A stretch of 64,000 bases of DNA, from positions 8,371,501-8,435,500 of the forward strand of contig JAINUG010000007.1 in assembly GCA_029706075.1 (NCBI GenBank), read 5' to 3'. Each line of letters starts with the position of its first letter. Positions within the stretch are counted from its first letter, which is position 1. Below, in pieces: positions 24,034 through 36,470 of the stretch. A program made the position numbers and the translations under genes. This stretch comes from Aldrovandia affinis. Taxonomy: Eukaryota; Chordata; Actinopteri; Notacanthiformes; Halosauridae. The notes below the pieces were generated by a model. The model made no database searches. It was not told where the DNA came from and saw only the letters and a program-made list of their open reading frames with translations.

Positions 24034-24584
24034 ACTCACTTTGCTTGTGTGTGCTTATATTTGTGGCCTTTCTTCTGTGTGAGTTAAGGTGTCTTCCTCT
24101 TGTGCCCAGTTAGCCATGTTCGTAAGTATTGTCACAGGGCTGCCAAACCTCACGCATTGAGCGAGAGTCACACGCAATTCACTCAATTCGCACACCCTCA
24201 CACCACGTTGTAGTTTTTGACACATTTGCTTAGGGTTAGCAAAACAGGATTTTTTGCAAAGTCAAGGATTTTGTGAAGTGTGTCAAGAGTCAAATCTCCC
24301 TCTTTGTGACCTTTCAAACGTGGCAGTCTTGGTGTTACTGTGTGGAAGATCACTGTAACCATGGCTGTCGGCATACAGTAGACTCTGTTTTTATTCATAC
24401 CCTTGATAAAGAGAACAAACGAACATGAACAACAAATGAACACGAACAAAAGAGATTGTGTAAAATAAACAATATAAGTAATGAGGTATATTTTACATAT
24501 ACCAGGTGCCCAGATTAGGGCAAAAGTCATACTTGTCAAAGGGCAAGTATCTTAGAAAAGATACTTGTCCTTCCTAAAAGTTAT
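24034..24584. other. Spacer with possible hAT end
   Basis: CAGGGCTGCCAAACCTCACG at 24136 resembles a hAT tip, but no partner end or target duplication was found. No gene recognised. Confidence 0.4.
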
Positions 24585-25990
24585 TTAAGAACATAAGAAC
24601 ATAAGAATACATAATGACGAGAACAGGCCGTTTGGCCCATCTAGGCTCGTCATGTCCTAATCTAAAGAGTATCTAGTACTACATCTAGAACTGGACTTGA
24701 ATAGCCCAAGCGTTTTTGCCTCTACTACCCGACCTGGTAAGCTGTTTCAGGCATAGCTTACACCTGTTGGGGCTATCTGTATATTTCCTATGCTTGTGCT
24801 CCCCTGCTCTTACATAATGCTACTGGCTATAGCACTGCTTTTTTTTCTGACTGCATGATCTCTTCTCTGACTCGGGGGCATCTGCATCTGCCCTAGATCC
24901 TGCGAGAAGTGTGAGCTGCCCCCATCAACCCTCACCCCCACACCAACCCCAGTTCCTGGATCTGGACCCTCTTCACGTGGTTTTGTGACAATTCTATTGT
25001 GAAAAGCGCTATACAAATACATTTGATTTGATTTGATTTGATTTGATTGACAACTCTCTGTGTAAAGAAAAATGTCCTAATATCTGTGCGGAATTTGCCT
25101 TTAACTCATTTCCACCTGTGGCCTCTTGTTCCGCTGACGCCACTTATCTTAAAACATATTTGGTATTTTACTTTGTTAATCCCTTTTAGGAATTTAAAAA
25201 CTTCAATCAAATCCCCCCTAAGTCTCCGTTTGCTAAGTTTAAATAGATTGAGTGCCTTAAGTCTATCATCATAACTTTTACCTTTCATACCCGGTATCAG
25301 TTTAGTTGCCCTTCTTTTGACTTTTTCAAGAGCTTCTATCTCTCTTGTAGTGCGGTGCCCAGAACTGCACACAGCATTCGAAGTGAGGTCTGACAAAGGC
25401 ATTATATAACATTAATATAACCTCCTTTGATTTATACTCAATACTTTTTACTATGTGTCCCAGCATCCTGTTGGCTTTTTTTCCACTGCTGTAGCACACT
25501 GCTTTGATGCAGATAGGCTTTGATCAACTACAGTTCCTAAATCTTTTTCAAATTGAACACCTACTAACTTTTCTCCTCCCATAAAATACTCCTGTCTAAT
25601 GTTTTTATTTACTTTACATTTAGCAATATTGAATGTCATCTGCCATGTATCTGCCCATTTTGGGATTTTGTTTAAATCATCTTGGATTCCAAACTGTTTG
25701 CCAAACCCCCAAGTTTAGTATCATCTGCAAATTTAACTATTTTGCTACTAACGTCCATATCCAGATCATTTATGTAAATAAGGAAGAGCAGAGGTCCCAG
25801 CACCGATCCCTGCGGGACACCACTGCCCACAGCACCAAGGTTAAACACGGCCCCACCTACTGTTACTCTTTGTATTCGCCCTTACAACCAATTATGAACC
25901 CACTACTCGCGTCGCTGTGAGCGCTGTGGGTGCCACAAAGACGACTGTGTACGTCAAATATTTTCAAATGCTTTATTTTGAATACAGTAT
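24585..25990 (-). mobile_element. CR1-group LINE fragment, 3' half, minus strand
   Basis: The minus strand codes [20 protein letters not shown] and [10 protein letters not shown] (the catalytic FADD box) around 25700-25830. Then come EYFMGGEKL near 25570 and EALEKVKRRATKLIPGMKGK with LFKLSKRRLRGDLI near 25190-25360. The 3' end at about 24590 has an 8-bp repeat tail (CATAAGAA units). It is a diverged relative of the LINE at 51398-53205. Reading frames are interrupted several times and the copy is 5'-truncated. A second LINE-type tail is inserted at 24752-25048. Confidence 0.85.
24752..25048 (+). mobile_element. 5'-truncated LINE/SINE tail with (TTTGA)n
   Basis: About 300 bp interrupts the CR1-group fragment. 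It ends AAGCGCTATACAAATACATT followed by repeated TTTGA units, which is the usual 3' end of L2-type fish retroposons. The surrounding LINE resumes at once with ACAACTCTCTGTGTAAAGAA. Confidence 0.65.
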
Positions 25991-26011
25991 GTATATTTTT
26001 TATGCCTATTT

Positions 26012-26547
26012 TGTTATGTGCGGTGAATGCAGACCTGGACCCAAATGCAGACTCGAAACGTTGATGTAGTTGCACTCCACACAGGAGGCGTTTAATCAAA
26101 TAACAAACAAAAGTGACGGAAGCACGCCGTCAAAAAACACAGGCAAAACAGAATTAGCCGGACGGCTACTAGGCTTCGAGGCAGGCAAAATAATAAACGA
26201 ACAAAACCGAAAGCAAAACAGACAGCGAATGAACAGGCAGACAAACTTCAGAACCAAACGAGAGTGATACAAGATTGACTAGTACGGATCGCCACTGAGG
26301 AGAGTGCGTGCTCAACATAAATAGGCAGGGTAATTAAACTAAATAGAACAGCGTGCAGAATGTGCAAGGGAAAGGTTAGTGACTGGCTGAAACATAACGA
26401 GGAAACACAAGACAGAATGCGGAAGCGGCGAAGCCGCGCCCCGCAAAACACATGACACAGGGTGAAAGCAAAAACCAGAAATGACAAGCAGGAACAAAGT
26501 GGCAGGAAACACAAGGGAGGTAGACAGGACGGGACAGCGATGTAACA
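26012..26547 (-). repeat. LTR of Gypsy element B, 3' side
   Basis: 536 bp, almost identical to 30775-31310. It begins TGTTATGTGCGG on the plus strand, which differs from the tip of the element A LTR. Confidence 0.95.
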
Positions 26548-29500
26548 GGACCCCGCCCTCAACGGGAGCCTCCTGGTGACCCACCAGGCCTATTCTTCTG
26601 AGGGTGGGTCCGGTGGAAGTCCCGAATGAGGGAAGGGTCGAGGATGAGCTGGCGGGAAACCCAGCTCCTCTCCTCGGGGCCAAAACCTTCCCAGTCCACC
26701 AAATATTGGTGGCCCCGACCCCTGCGCCGAACGTCCAGGATGCGCCGGACGGTGTAGGCTGGGGCGTTGTCGATGATCCGGGGGGGCGGAGGGGGAACGG
26801 CCGGAGGGTACAGTGGGCTGGACATGACAGGTTTAATTCTAGAGACGTGGAAGACGGGGTGGATTTTGAGGGCTGGAGGGAGTTTAAGTCTGATGGCAGA
26901 GGGGTTGATAATGGTTTCGATGAGGTAGGGACCGATGTAGCGTGGCTGGAGTTTCTTAGATGTGGATTGGAGGGGAATGTCCGTGGTGGAGAGCCAGACT
27001 TGCTGACCCGGAGAGTATTGGGGGGCTGTGGTGCGGTAGCGGTCCGCCAGGCGCTGAGTGCGAGCGGTGGAGCGGTGGAGAGCAGAGCGGGTGTCCTCCC
27101 AAATCCGTTTGCAGCGCCGGATGTGGGCTTGCACCGACGGGACGGAGATCTCCTCCTCCTGGGCCGGGAACAGGGGGGGCTGATACCCTAGGGAGCACTC
27201 GAAGGGGGAGCAGAGCTGGTTAAAGAATTGTGTGCATACTCAACCCAGGGTAGCAGCTTGCTCCAGGAGGAAGGGTTCCGGTCTGTGACACAGCGCAGTG
27301 CAGTCCCCAGGTCTTGGTTGGCCCTCTCGGTCCGGCCATTCGTCTGGGGATGGTAGCCGGAGGACAGGCTGACGGAGGCCCCCAGGGCCTGGCAAAACGA
27401 TTTCCAGACGTGGGAGGAAAATTGGGGGCCACGGTCCGACACCACGTCGACGGGGATCCCATGCAGACGGACCACGTGTTGGACCAGGAGCTCTGCGGTC
27501 TCCGAGGCTGAGGGAAGCTTGGGAAGGGGGACAAAATGGACCGCCTTGGAGAACCGGTCGACGATGGTAAGAATAGTGTCGTTACCTTCTGAGGGGGGGA
27601 GTCCACAGACGAAGTCCAGACCAATGTGACTCCAAGGACGACCTGGGATGGGCAGGGGACGGAGGAGACCGCTGGCGGGTTGGTGGGATGCCTTGCTCCT
27701 GGCACAGATGGTGCAGGCCTGTACAAATGCCCGGGCGTCCGCGGCCATGGACGGCCACCAAAAGCTGCGTTTGAGCAGCGACAAGGTGCGCTGGAACCCA
27801 GGGTGGCAGGCCAGACGGGAGGAGTGTGTCCACTGCAGGACCTGGGAACGGACGGAGTCAGGGACAAACAGGTGAGGGCTGGCGTTGGGTCTGGGGTCAG
27901 GTTGAGTGGCCTGGGCCTCCCTGATCTGCCTCTCAATCCCCCAGGTTACAGCAGCAACCACACAGGAGGGGGATAGGATGGTGTCAGGGCTCGTCTGTCT
28001 GGCTTCGGAGGAGAATTGGCGGGAGAGAGCGTCGGGTTTCAGGTTACGGGATCCGGGTCTGTATGTGATAGTGAAGTTGAAGCGGCCAAAAAACAGTGCC
28101 CACCGGGCCTGGCGAGAATTGAGTCTTTTGGCCGACCGGATATATGCCAGATTTTTGTGGTCGGTCCAGATGATAAATGGTTGTTCCGCTCCCTCCAACA
28201 GATGTCGCCACTCCTCCAGGGCGAGCTTGACTGCCAGCAACTCCCGATTCCCTACATCGTAGTTGCGCTCGGCGGGGGACAGCCTACGGGAGTAGAAGGC
28301 ACAGGGATGGAGCTTCTTGTCCTTACCCGAGCGTTGGGACAAGATGGCCCCCACCCCGGAGTCCGAGGCATCCACCTCCACCACGAACTGACGAGAGACA
28401 TCAGGATGGACCAAGACAGGAGCGGAAGTGAAGCGGTTCTTTAGGTCGGTGAAGGCGGCTTCTGCTTCAGGGGTCCAGGAGAAAGGGATGGATGAGGAGG
28501 TGAGTCGGGTGAGGGGTTCAGCTACCCTGCTGTAGTCCCGGATGAACCGCCGGTAAAAGTTTGCAAACCCCAGGAATCGTTGCAATTCCTTTACCGACGA
28601 CGGCTGAGGCCACTCCACCACCGCCTGGATCTTGGCCGGGTCTGGTTTCACCTGCCCACACTCCACGATATACCCCAGGAAACTCACAGACGAGACGTGG
28701 AATTCACACTTCTCCGCCTTGACAAACAGTTGGTTCTCCCACAGCCTCTCCAAGACCTGCCGGACATGGGTAGTGTGTTCCTGTAGGTTGCGGGAGAAAA
28801 TTAAAATGTCGTCAAGATAGACGAAGACAGAGCGGTTGAGAAAGTCCCGGAGAACATCGTTGACCAACGCCTGGAACACAGCGGGGGCGTTGGTGAGCCC
28901 GAACGGCATCACCAGGTACTCGAAGTGGCCCAGGGGGGTGTTGAATGCCGTCTTCCACTCGTCCCCCTCTCGGATCTGAACCAGGTGGTAGGCATTCCGG
29001 AGATCCAGTTTTGAAAATATGGTGGCCTCTTGTAAAGGTTCGAAAACGGAGTTGATGAGGGGCAGAGGGTATTTGTTCTTGACTGTGATGGCGTTGAGGT
29101 TGCGGTAGTCGATGCAGGGACGGAGTGATTTGTCCTTCTTGGCTACGAAGAAGAACCCTGCACCGACTGGGGATGAGGAGGGTCGAATGATGCCTGCCGC
29201 CAGCGAGTCGTGAATATAAGTTTCCATCGCTGCTCTCTCCGGCCGCGAGAGATTGAAGAGGCGACTGGAAGGCAGGGGAGCCCCGGGAAGCAGGTCGATG
29301 CCGCGGTCATAGGGCCTATGAGGGGGCAACAAAGATGCTCGGCTCTTGCTGAACACCTCCGCCAGGTCGTGATACACGGGGGGAACCGAGGACAGGTCCG
29401 GAGGGACCAACCTGGCAGGAGGTGAAGCACCCTCCGTGGGTGCTCGAGCCGACTGGAGGCAAGTGGCGTGGCAGTAGGGGCTCCAGCTCTGGACCTTGCT

Positions 29501-30774
29501 GGTGATCCAGTTCAGGTGAGGGTTGTGGAGTTTGAGCCAGGGTTGGCCGAGAACCAGAGGGGACTGGGGTGAGGAGATGACCAGGAGCTGAATGGTTTCT
29601 CGGTGGTTGCCGGAAAGGATGAGCTGTAGGGGTTCAGTGGTGAGTGTGACCTGGGCTAGGAGGTTCCCATCCAGTCCGTGGGCCCGGAGAGGGACGGCAA
29701 GGGACCGAGTGGCGATGCCAGCCTGTCGCACTAGCTGGGCATCAATGAAATTTCCATCCGCCCCGGAGTCCACCAGGGCGCACAACGACAGGGGTTGACG
29801 GTTCCAGTTGAGCGTGGCCTTCAACTGGAAACGAGACTGGGCGGTTGTGGAACACTCGGTGTGGCTCACCAGTAAGCCCAGCTGCATGGGCTTTTCAGCT
29901 ACTCGCCCCGGGACGGCTTGTTGCTTGGTGGTCCAGGAGAGGAAAGAGGGATCAGGATGTGAAGGGGAAGAAGAGCTCGCCGAGGTGAGGTGACCGGTCT
30001 TTTCCCTCCGACGCTCCCGCAAGCGGTTGTCGACCCTGATGGCGAGGGAAACCAGGGCGTCGAGAGAGTCAGGGTAGTCCCTCGTAGCCAGCTCATCCTT
30101 CACCACCTCCCCTAACCCGTGTCGGAAGGCCCCTTGGAGCGACGCGTCGTTCCAGCCAGATTCCGCGGCTAAGGTCCTGAACTCCACAGCGTACTCAGCA
30201 ACACTACGGGTCCCCTGGCGGAGATGGAACAGGCGCTTGGTGGCATCTCTTCCCCCCACCGGGTGGTCAAAAACCTTCCTCATCTCCGCAACAAACACTG
30301 AGTACTGGGAGCTGGCTGGGAGCTGGCTGTCCCAGATGGCAGTGGCCCAATCCCGCGCACACCCCCCAAGGCAGCCCATGATGAACGCGATCTTCGCCTG
30401 GTCTGAGCTGTAGGAAGAGGGTTGCTGGGAGAATACAATGTCACACTGCAGGAGGAAACCCTTGCAGTTCCCCAAATCGCCATAGTAGCGATCCGGGTGG
30501 GGAATGCGGGGTTCCCTGGGTTGCCCAACCGGCAGGCTGGCAGGTAGCGTTGACGCAGGGGGGTTGGGAGAAGCAGTCGGGGCAGGAAGAGGGAAGCTGG
30601 TGCGGAGCTGGGACATCTGCTCCCCCATTTGTCCCATATGGCAGGACAGACCCTTCAGCGCCTCCATCGTCTCCCTCAGATGTTTGTCCTGCTGGTCCAG
30701 ACGAGCCTCCTGGCAGGCGATCAGGGTGTGGAGCGCAGTCGAGTCTGCTGGGTCCATATTAGGGCGATCCGTTC

Positions 30775-31310
30775 TGTTATGTGCGGTGAATGCAGACCTG
30801 GACCCAAACGCAGACTCGAAACGTTGATGTAGTTGCACTCCACACAGGAGGCGTTTACTCAAATAACAAACAAAAGTGACGGAAGCACGCCGTCAAAAAA
30901 CACAGGCAAAACAGAATTAGCCGGACGGCTACTAGGCTTCGAGGCAGGCAAAATAATAAACGAACAAAACCGAAAGCAAAACAGACAGCGAATGAACAGG
31001 CAGACAAACTTCAGAACCAAACGAGAGTGATACAAGATTGACTAGTACGGATCACCACTGAGGAGAGTGCGTGCTCAACATAAATAGGCAGGGTAATTAA
31101 ACTAAATAGAACAGCGTGCAGAATGTGCAAGGGAAAGGTTAGTGACTGGCTGAAACATAACGAGGAAACACAAGACAGAATGCGGAAGCGGCGAAGCCGC
31201 GCCCCGCAAAACACATGACACAGGGTGAAAGCAAAAACCAGAAATGACACGCAGGAACAAAGTGGCAGGAAACACAAGGGAGGTAGACAGGACGGGACAG
31301 CGATGTAACA
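30775..31310 (-). repeat. LTR of Gypsy element B, 5' side
   Basis: 536 bp, pair of 26012-26547. The target duplication TATTT follows directly. Confidence 0.95.
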
Positions 31311-31392
31311 TATTTTTCTGTCTACTTCTTTAGCTTGAATGCACCAACTACATCTCATTATCCCTTCCTCCTCCCAGACAAGCCATAGTCTA

Positions 31393-31769
31393 TCAGATAT
31401 TGTAGCTTCCGCAAGGGCCCCTTGTCGTCGCCTGGAGATGCGCTGGGAAGCCTTTGGCTTCACTTAATGACGATTTAGGTCTGATTCCCACTTCGTCGGA
31501 TTTTGACGATTTAGGTCTGATTCCCATTAAATTCATTCCCAAGTAATTAAATTCAAATAAGTCACAATAGTTTGACGCTCTGCCCTTGGCAGCAAAATCC
31601 GCCGAAGTGCGGACCTAGGTCGTCAAAATCCGACGAAGTGGGAATCAGACCTAAATCGTCAAAATCCGACGAAGTGGGAATCAAGCCTAAATCATGATTA
31701 AGTGAAGCCAAAGGCTTCCCGGCGAGTCTCCAGGCGACAAGGGGCCTTTGCGGAAGCTGCAATATCTGA
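31393..31769. mobile_element. Fold-back element with tandem subrepeats
   Basis: The left part starts ATCAGATATTGTAGCTTCCG. The right part is its reverse complement, ending CAATATCTGA. The arms keep matching through GGCCCCTTGTCG, AAGCCTTTGGCTTCACTTAA and beyond, for well over 100 bp. Near the middle a unit of about 30 bp (GACGATTTAGGTCTGATTCC, then CACTTCGTCGGATTTT) is repeated in tandem: about two units on the left and three, inverted, on the right. There is no coding frame. The superfamily is unknown. Confidence 0.75.
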
Positions 31770-32308
31770 CGAGTTGGAAATGAGAACGTGTTGTCTATTC
31801 ACCTTCCAATTTTCCTGGAAAGCGCGATCTCTGCTCTCTGAATCATATTTTCTCTAAGATTTTAGCTGATATTCTTTGGTTTTAGCCTTTTTAGTGGGGG
31901 GTGGACTTGCACCCTCAATAAATCTCCACTACGTCGTATGTAGCCGAAAGACAGACACGACGGTTAACATTATTTATTTTCTACACGGATATTTATATTT
32001 GACTTGTGCAGCGTGTGCTTATGGGACTGTGTAGCAGTGAAGCTCTGACGGGTGCCCGCAGGTGGCGTTAGCGACTAGGTTCTGACTGTACAGTAGCCTA
32101 TATCATAACGTACACTGTAGTCGGGACTCGATATTTTTCCATTCCCAACTAGAGTGTGGTAGTGGTGGGCGTTACGGATCCTTTGACTTAGTTCCCTAAA
32201 AGGATTCGTTCACGGATTCGTTCACCAGTTCCTTGGCTGCTATCGTTCAGACTCCCGCGAATGATAACAAGAGTTATGCAGTCCGACTCCGTCAGTAAAT
32301 ATTGTTTA
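31770..32308. other. Unassigned spacer
   Basis: No gene recognised. TGGTGGGCGTTACGGATCC near 32164 looks like a transposon tip but has no partner. Confidence 0.45.
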
Positions 32309-33335
32309 CAGTTTTGTTCAGTTGCTAACAAGCATCGGTCAATACTGAAGACACTTTTTCAAAACTCTTCATACAGTCTGCATTACCAACATGCATCTTA
32401 GCCAAACAGTTAATCTCACTTCCAAAACTCACTCAAACCACCAAAACACTTCGTCTCAAAATAAGGCAACAATTCTCACTCAGAAAGCATACACTCACTC
32501 ATAACACACTGACCTAAAAAACACTAACAACAGGGACCATGACATAAATCATGAACCTTTATATTTGAAGTTTGAATGATTTTTCCAATAAATCAGTATT
32601 TCATTATAAAATAAGAATAACACCTTTTCACTTTATTGACTGTACTAAAGTATATGTAACAAGAACGAATCAGAAATGCAGCAATTTGCTTCAATATCCT
32701 TTATTTTTCTATATCTTTGCATATAGGAATTTACTTGTGAAAAATAAAAAGTTTCCTGAAAAAAAACTATTTCCTGAAATGCCAGGGCTGCAATACAGTA
32801 ATAATTTAAAAAAAACAACAACATGTAAAGTATAATCACTCTGTACATACTGTACAGTACTGTGGGTTCTAGTTCTCCCTCTCTGCTGCATTTGGCCACA
32901 AGTTCTCATCGACATCACATCTTATGTCTTCTCTGGCGATGCATCTTGGGAAGTATCTTCTGGCATGTCTAATCCAACCCTGGCAGTCTTCAGGAGAAAT
33001 GTCTCCACACCCCGCACTCATGGCATCCAGTAAGGACATCTGGTCATGTGGACGGTGGTCATACACCTTCCACCTCCATGCAGAGAAAAACTCCTCTATG
33101 GCGTTTAGGAAGGGGGAGTATGGAGGCAGGAATAGTGCTAACATCCTGGGATGTGCAGCAAACCAGTCTGTGACTGCAGCAGAGTGGTGGAATGCCACGT
33201 CATCCCACACAACAACGAAGGTAGGGGAGTTTCATGCCCCTCTTTCCTCTGCTGGCACAAGTTGATTATGCAGGTCATCCAGAAAAGAAATTAGCCTCTG
33301 TGTATTGTAGGGGCCACTGAGTGGTTTGTGTAGCA
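32309..33335 (-). mobile_element. IS630/Tc1-mariner-type transposon, copy 3, one end only
   Basis: The left tip CAGTTTTGTTCAGTTGC follows TA (32307-32308). It is followed by a CTTTTTCAAAACTCTTCATA stretch like the terminal repeat of copies 1 and 2. The DDE exon fragment lies further in. The other end and the 5' exons are missing: after about 33335 the sequence stops matching the family. Confidence 0.7.
32869..33335 (-). pseudogene. IS630-like transposase copy 3, C-terminal half
   Basis: An open 113-codon stretch reads MWDDVAFHHSAAVTDWFAAH (second Asp in WDD), then LPPYSPFLNAIEEFFSAWRW (Glu), and ends EDIRCDVDENLWPNAAE. Upstream at 33240-33330 the same frame family continues as GPYNTQRLISFLDDLHNQLV, behind a break. 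The first catalytic Asp and the helix-turn-helix exons are absent. It is nearer in sequence to copy 2 than to copy 1 by eye (FFSAWRWKVYD, RCD(V/I)DENLW). Confidence 0.75.
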
Positions 33336-33490
33336 GGTGGGTGTGACTTGAGGAGAGACAGACAGCCTACAGGCAGAACGAGTTGAGAAAATTCTAGCAC
33401 CAAAGTATTGGGTGTGTGAACAGTAACGGTAGCTAACTAGCTCCTAATACCGGTAAGTTGCCACTTGCTGGTTAGTTGCAATGATTATAT

Positions 33491-35139
33491 TGTAGTGAAC
33501 GTGTGGGAGGTGATGTATCAAGAAAGATACGGAGTCCAGTAGTCCCCGGCGACCCCACTGTCCAGCACAGTCTTTTAAATGTGGCGGCGCCCGCCCGGTT
33601 CGCCTCCGGCCTCCCCCAGGTGCACTGAGAGAGTCTCTGGGGGAAAGGGGTCTGGGTGACTCACCTGCCGCCTCGGCGGCGGCCTGTGCCAGGGGTCGAT
33701 ACGGGGCCCTGGCCCTCGGGGTTTTTAAAGTTCAAGAGCCAGGTGAGCAAAGCGTGGTCGGGCAGGCGGTGGAGCGGCCTGGCAATGGTGGCGAAGTCCT
33801 GCACGTACCTGCGGTAGTAGGAGGCAAGGCCCAGGAAGCTTCGCAGGTCCCTGATGTTGGTGGGGGGTGGCCAGTCGCGGACAGCAGCGATCTTAGCCAG
33901 GTCGGTAGCCACACCGTCGGCGCTCACTACGTGCCCCAGGAATGCGGTTTCCCTCCAGAACAACTGGCATTTCTTCGGGTTCAGGTGCAGACCGGCTTGG
34001 CGGATGGCGGCAAAGACTTCCCGCAGGTGGCAAAGGGCCCCCTCGAAGTCGCCGGCGTGGACGAGAAGGTAATCCATATAGACGATGCAGTGCTGCTTGG
34101 GAACGTAGTTCAACACCCGCTCCATCAGCCGCTGGAAGGTGGCCGGCACGTTGCAGATCCCAAACGGCATAACGCGGAATTGGATGGAGCGACACCATCA
34201 CAGCTGTCCACCTAGCCCTAGCCCTGGAGGGTAGAGCCCTGCAGGTGCTCCGGAATTGGAATGGACGCGGTAGAGCCAGTGTCTATACTGTGTTGAACCA
34301 GCCCCATGCGCTTGCAGTCCTCATCCATGGCGGCGAAGCTGTCGGCGTATTCCCGGAGCAGCTGTTGCTGCTGTGAGGGGTCCAGGCCGCTGCTGCTGCG
34401 TTGGCACAAGTCATGGATAGCCCGAGCCGTTTCAGTGCTCCGTTGGGGAAAGGTCCAGCAGCACCTGCAGGGCTCTACCCTCCAGGGCTAGGGCTAGGTG
34501 GACAGCTGTGATGGTGTCGCTCCATCCATTGTACTCCGCTGCGAGGTACGATGTCAGCTCCGCTGTTCCGTCATATTTCGGCAGCTTGGCGAGGGGTCGG
34601 GAGGCAGCGGGGTTGGTGGGAGCACCCCTGGGCTCTGATCTCCGGCCCTCCTTCCTTCGCCTGGCGCCACTCCCCGCTGAATGGTGCATTCATCTCGGCA
34701 TAATGGGTTCGTTCGCCACATCCGGCGGATGGACTCCTTCATCTCTGCACGCGAGCGGTCCATTTCTCCCTCGAGCTGACGCTGCATCCGGAGGATGTTG
34801 TCACTAATGGCTCTCACTTCTTCTCGATACATTCCCGTTCCTGACACCAGTTTAGCAAGTGTGCGCGAGGTGATGTATCAAGAAAGAGACGGAGTCCAGT
34901 AATAATGCAAAAATGACCACACTAGTAGCCACTTTATTAAAAGAAGCAATAATTACCCATGCTCCATACACCGCACAGCTATGGATAATATCGGTGGCAA
35001 ACCTCCGTGTTCCATCCACTGCACAACTACGGAGGATGCTCAAAAATAACCCTTTGCTAATCAAACGCATCCTTAAAAGGACACAATTGACCATTACCAA
35101 AACGCCTTCCATAAATGACATAACTATCAGGAAGTAACA
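33491..35139 (-). mobile_element. Old, rearranged Ty3/Gypsy remnant C
   Basis: Minus-strand remains of a gag-like region and a Gypsy reverse transcriptase region, from a lineage different from A and B. A near-direct repeat of about 37 bp (GGTGATGTATCAAGAAAGA..) near 33510 and again near 34868 looks like what is left of the LTRs. The right one extends to a TG-type edge near 35139. An inverted duplication of about 65 bp lies within the gag area (34189-34255 and 34458-34525). The element is badly broken, much shortened and old. No target duplication was found. Confidence 0.7.
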
Positions 35140-36465
35140 GTCTTCTTCGCATTTGGTTCACTGTACACTTTTCCCTGGGATCTTAACAGGGATCACCAGT
35201 AAAAGGAAGGTTAAGTCAGGTTGAGTCTGCAGATCACATGTAAGTGCCTTCTAAACAAAGGTATCGATGCTTCTTCAAATGAGTTGAGTTGTAATTTTCT
35301 TTCTTACTTTAGATTAAAACAATATTGGTGTCATTTGAATCCTTATACTGATTGTAGGTTATACAAGGAAAGAACCCTATTAGAACCTTTTCTTTTAAGA
35401 GTGTAATGTACTGAGTGTGATGTATGGCTGACATTTCAATTGTCTATATTCACATAAATATATGAATTATCATTAATACAAAATATAAATATTAATTTAA
35501 AAATAACCCTTTTAAATAAGGGACATTGTTGAATATGTTTTTTGCACTGTATTGTGAGAGCACTGAAAACTCAGAGTTGGATCTCAGGAATTTACACATT
35601 GTATGCAGGGAGTATGCTGAACTACAGTTCTCATCAATTATTGGTTGTGTGTTTGTACTGTGATTGTGAGTTACTACTGGGAAAATAAGTATCATTTTTC
35701 TGCTATTTTCTATTTGTTCTGTTTTTGTTTTTTTGCCTTCATAAGCTACAATGTAGCGTTATTTTCCATCCAGATACAAAGTGGTCAAGGTATTCTGATT
35801 TTACAGAAATACATACACCTACTGCTGTTTAGCTTCCCATATCCTCTTCTGTTATCAACTTTGTAGTTTGACTTTCACTTGAAATTAAAAGGCAGCTTTT
35901 TGTTGTAATGTCAAGGTCCGATAAAACATTTTATTAAAGTAACATTGTATCTCTATTGGAAATAGTTTCTAACTAGTTTATGTATATTTTCTTGTATTCC
36001 ATGACTTTAAATACTGTATTTACTTAAATATTTAAATTAATTTATCATTCATTTCTATTTGCCAAATTAAAATAAACCACCTGTAATTAACATTCTAATA
36101 TTCTGACAATAATATGTTCATTTGATTGTGTATAAATCGGATCATTTGAGGACATGTATAACATTTGTTAATTGGTCTAGCACTTCAATTCTTGAATCAT
36201 AAAAATGTCATGGATATTAGATTATTTTTCTGTACATTTTCTCACATTTTTGTAATGTTTCTTGTGGGATTGCAATAAAACAAAAAGCAGAAAAAATTTG
36301 CTGCACTCTTTATTTATGGCAGGCATTTGCAAAGGAAAACATCCTGATTCAACATTGTGTAGTGTAACAATAAACATGGCTACTCCAGTTCAGCCCTTTT
36401 TTGCCATATTCTGTACTGTATCAGACAGTGAGCCCCCGGTGGCACTCCCGGCCAGAGCCGACTCT
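35140..36465. other. AT-rich spacer
   Basis: Strongly AT-rich DNA with no gene or bounded element recognised. Confidence 0.5.
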
Positions 36466-36470
36466 GGCGC

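Larger units (their letters stand above)
26012..31310 (-). mobile_element. Ty3/Gypsy LTR retrotransposon fossil B (chromodomain type), nearly whole
   Basis: A 5299-bp element on the minus strand with two 536-bp LTRs bounded by TG...CA. The target duplication TATTT is at 26007-26011 and 31311-31315. Parts in minus-strand order are gag, aspartic protease, reverse transcriptase, RNase H, integrase and a C-terminal chromodomain. They are carried in one gag-pol arrangement, as in many fish chromoviruses. It looks almost whole, with about one break visible by eye. The two LTRs differ at only a handful of positions over 536 bp, so insertion was recent. It landed beside the 5' end of a CR1-group LINE fragment. 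It shares most of its interior with element A. Confidence 0.95.

Noticed and set aside
26559-30830. Plus-strand open frames across the second Gypsy element
   Set aside because: Antisense shadows with low-complexity Gly/Arg content.
31393-31769. Repeated 30-bp units considered as a CRISPR array
   Set aside because: The units are tandem without unique spacers, lie in an inverted-repeat element, and the genome is eukaryotic.
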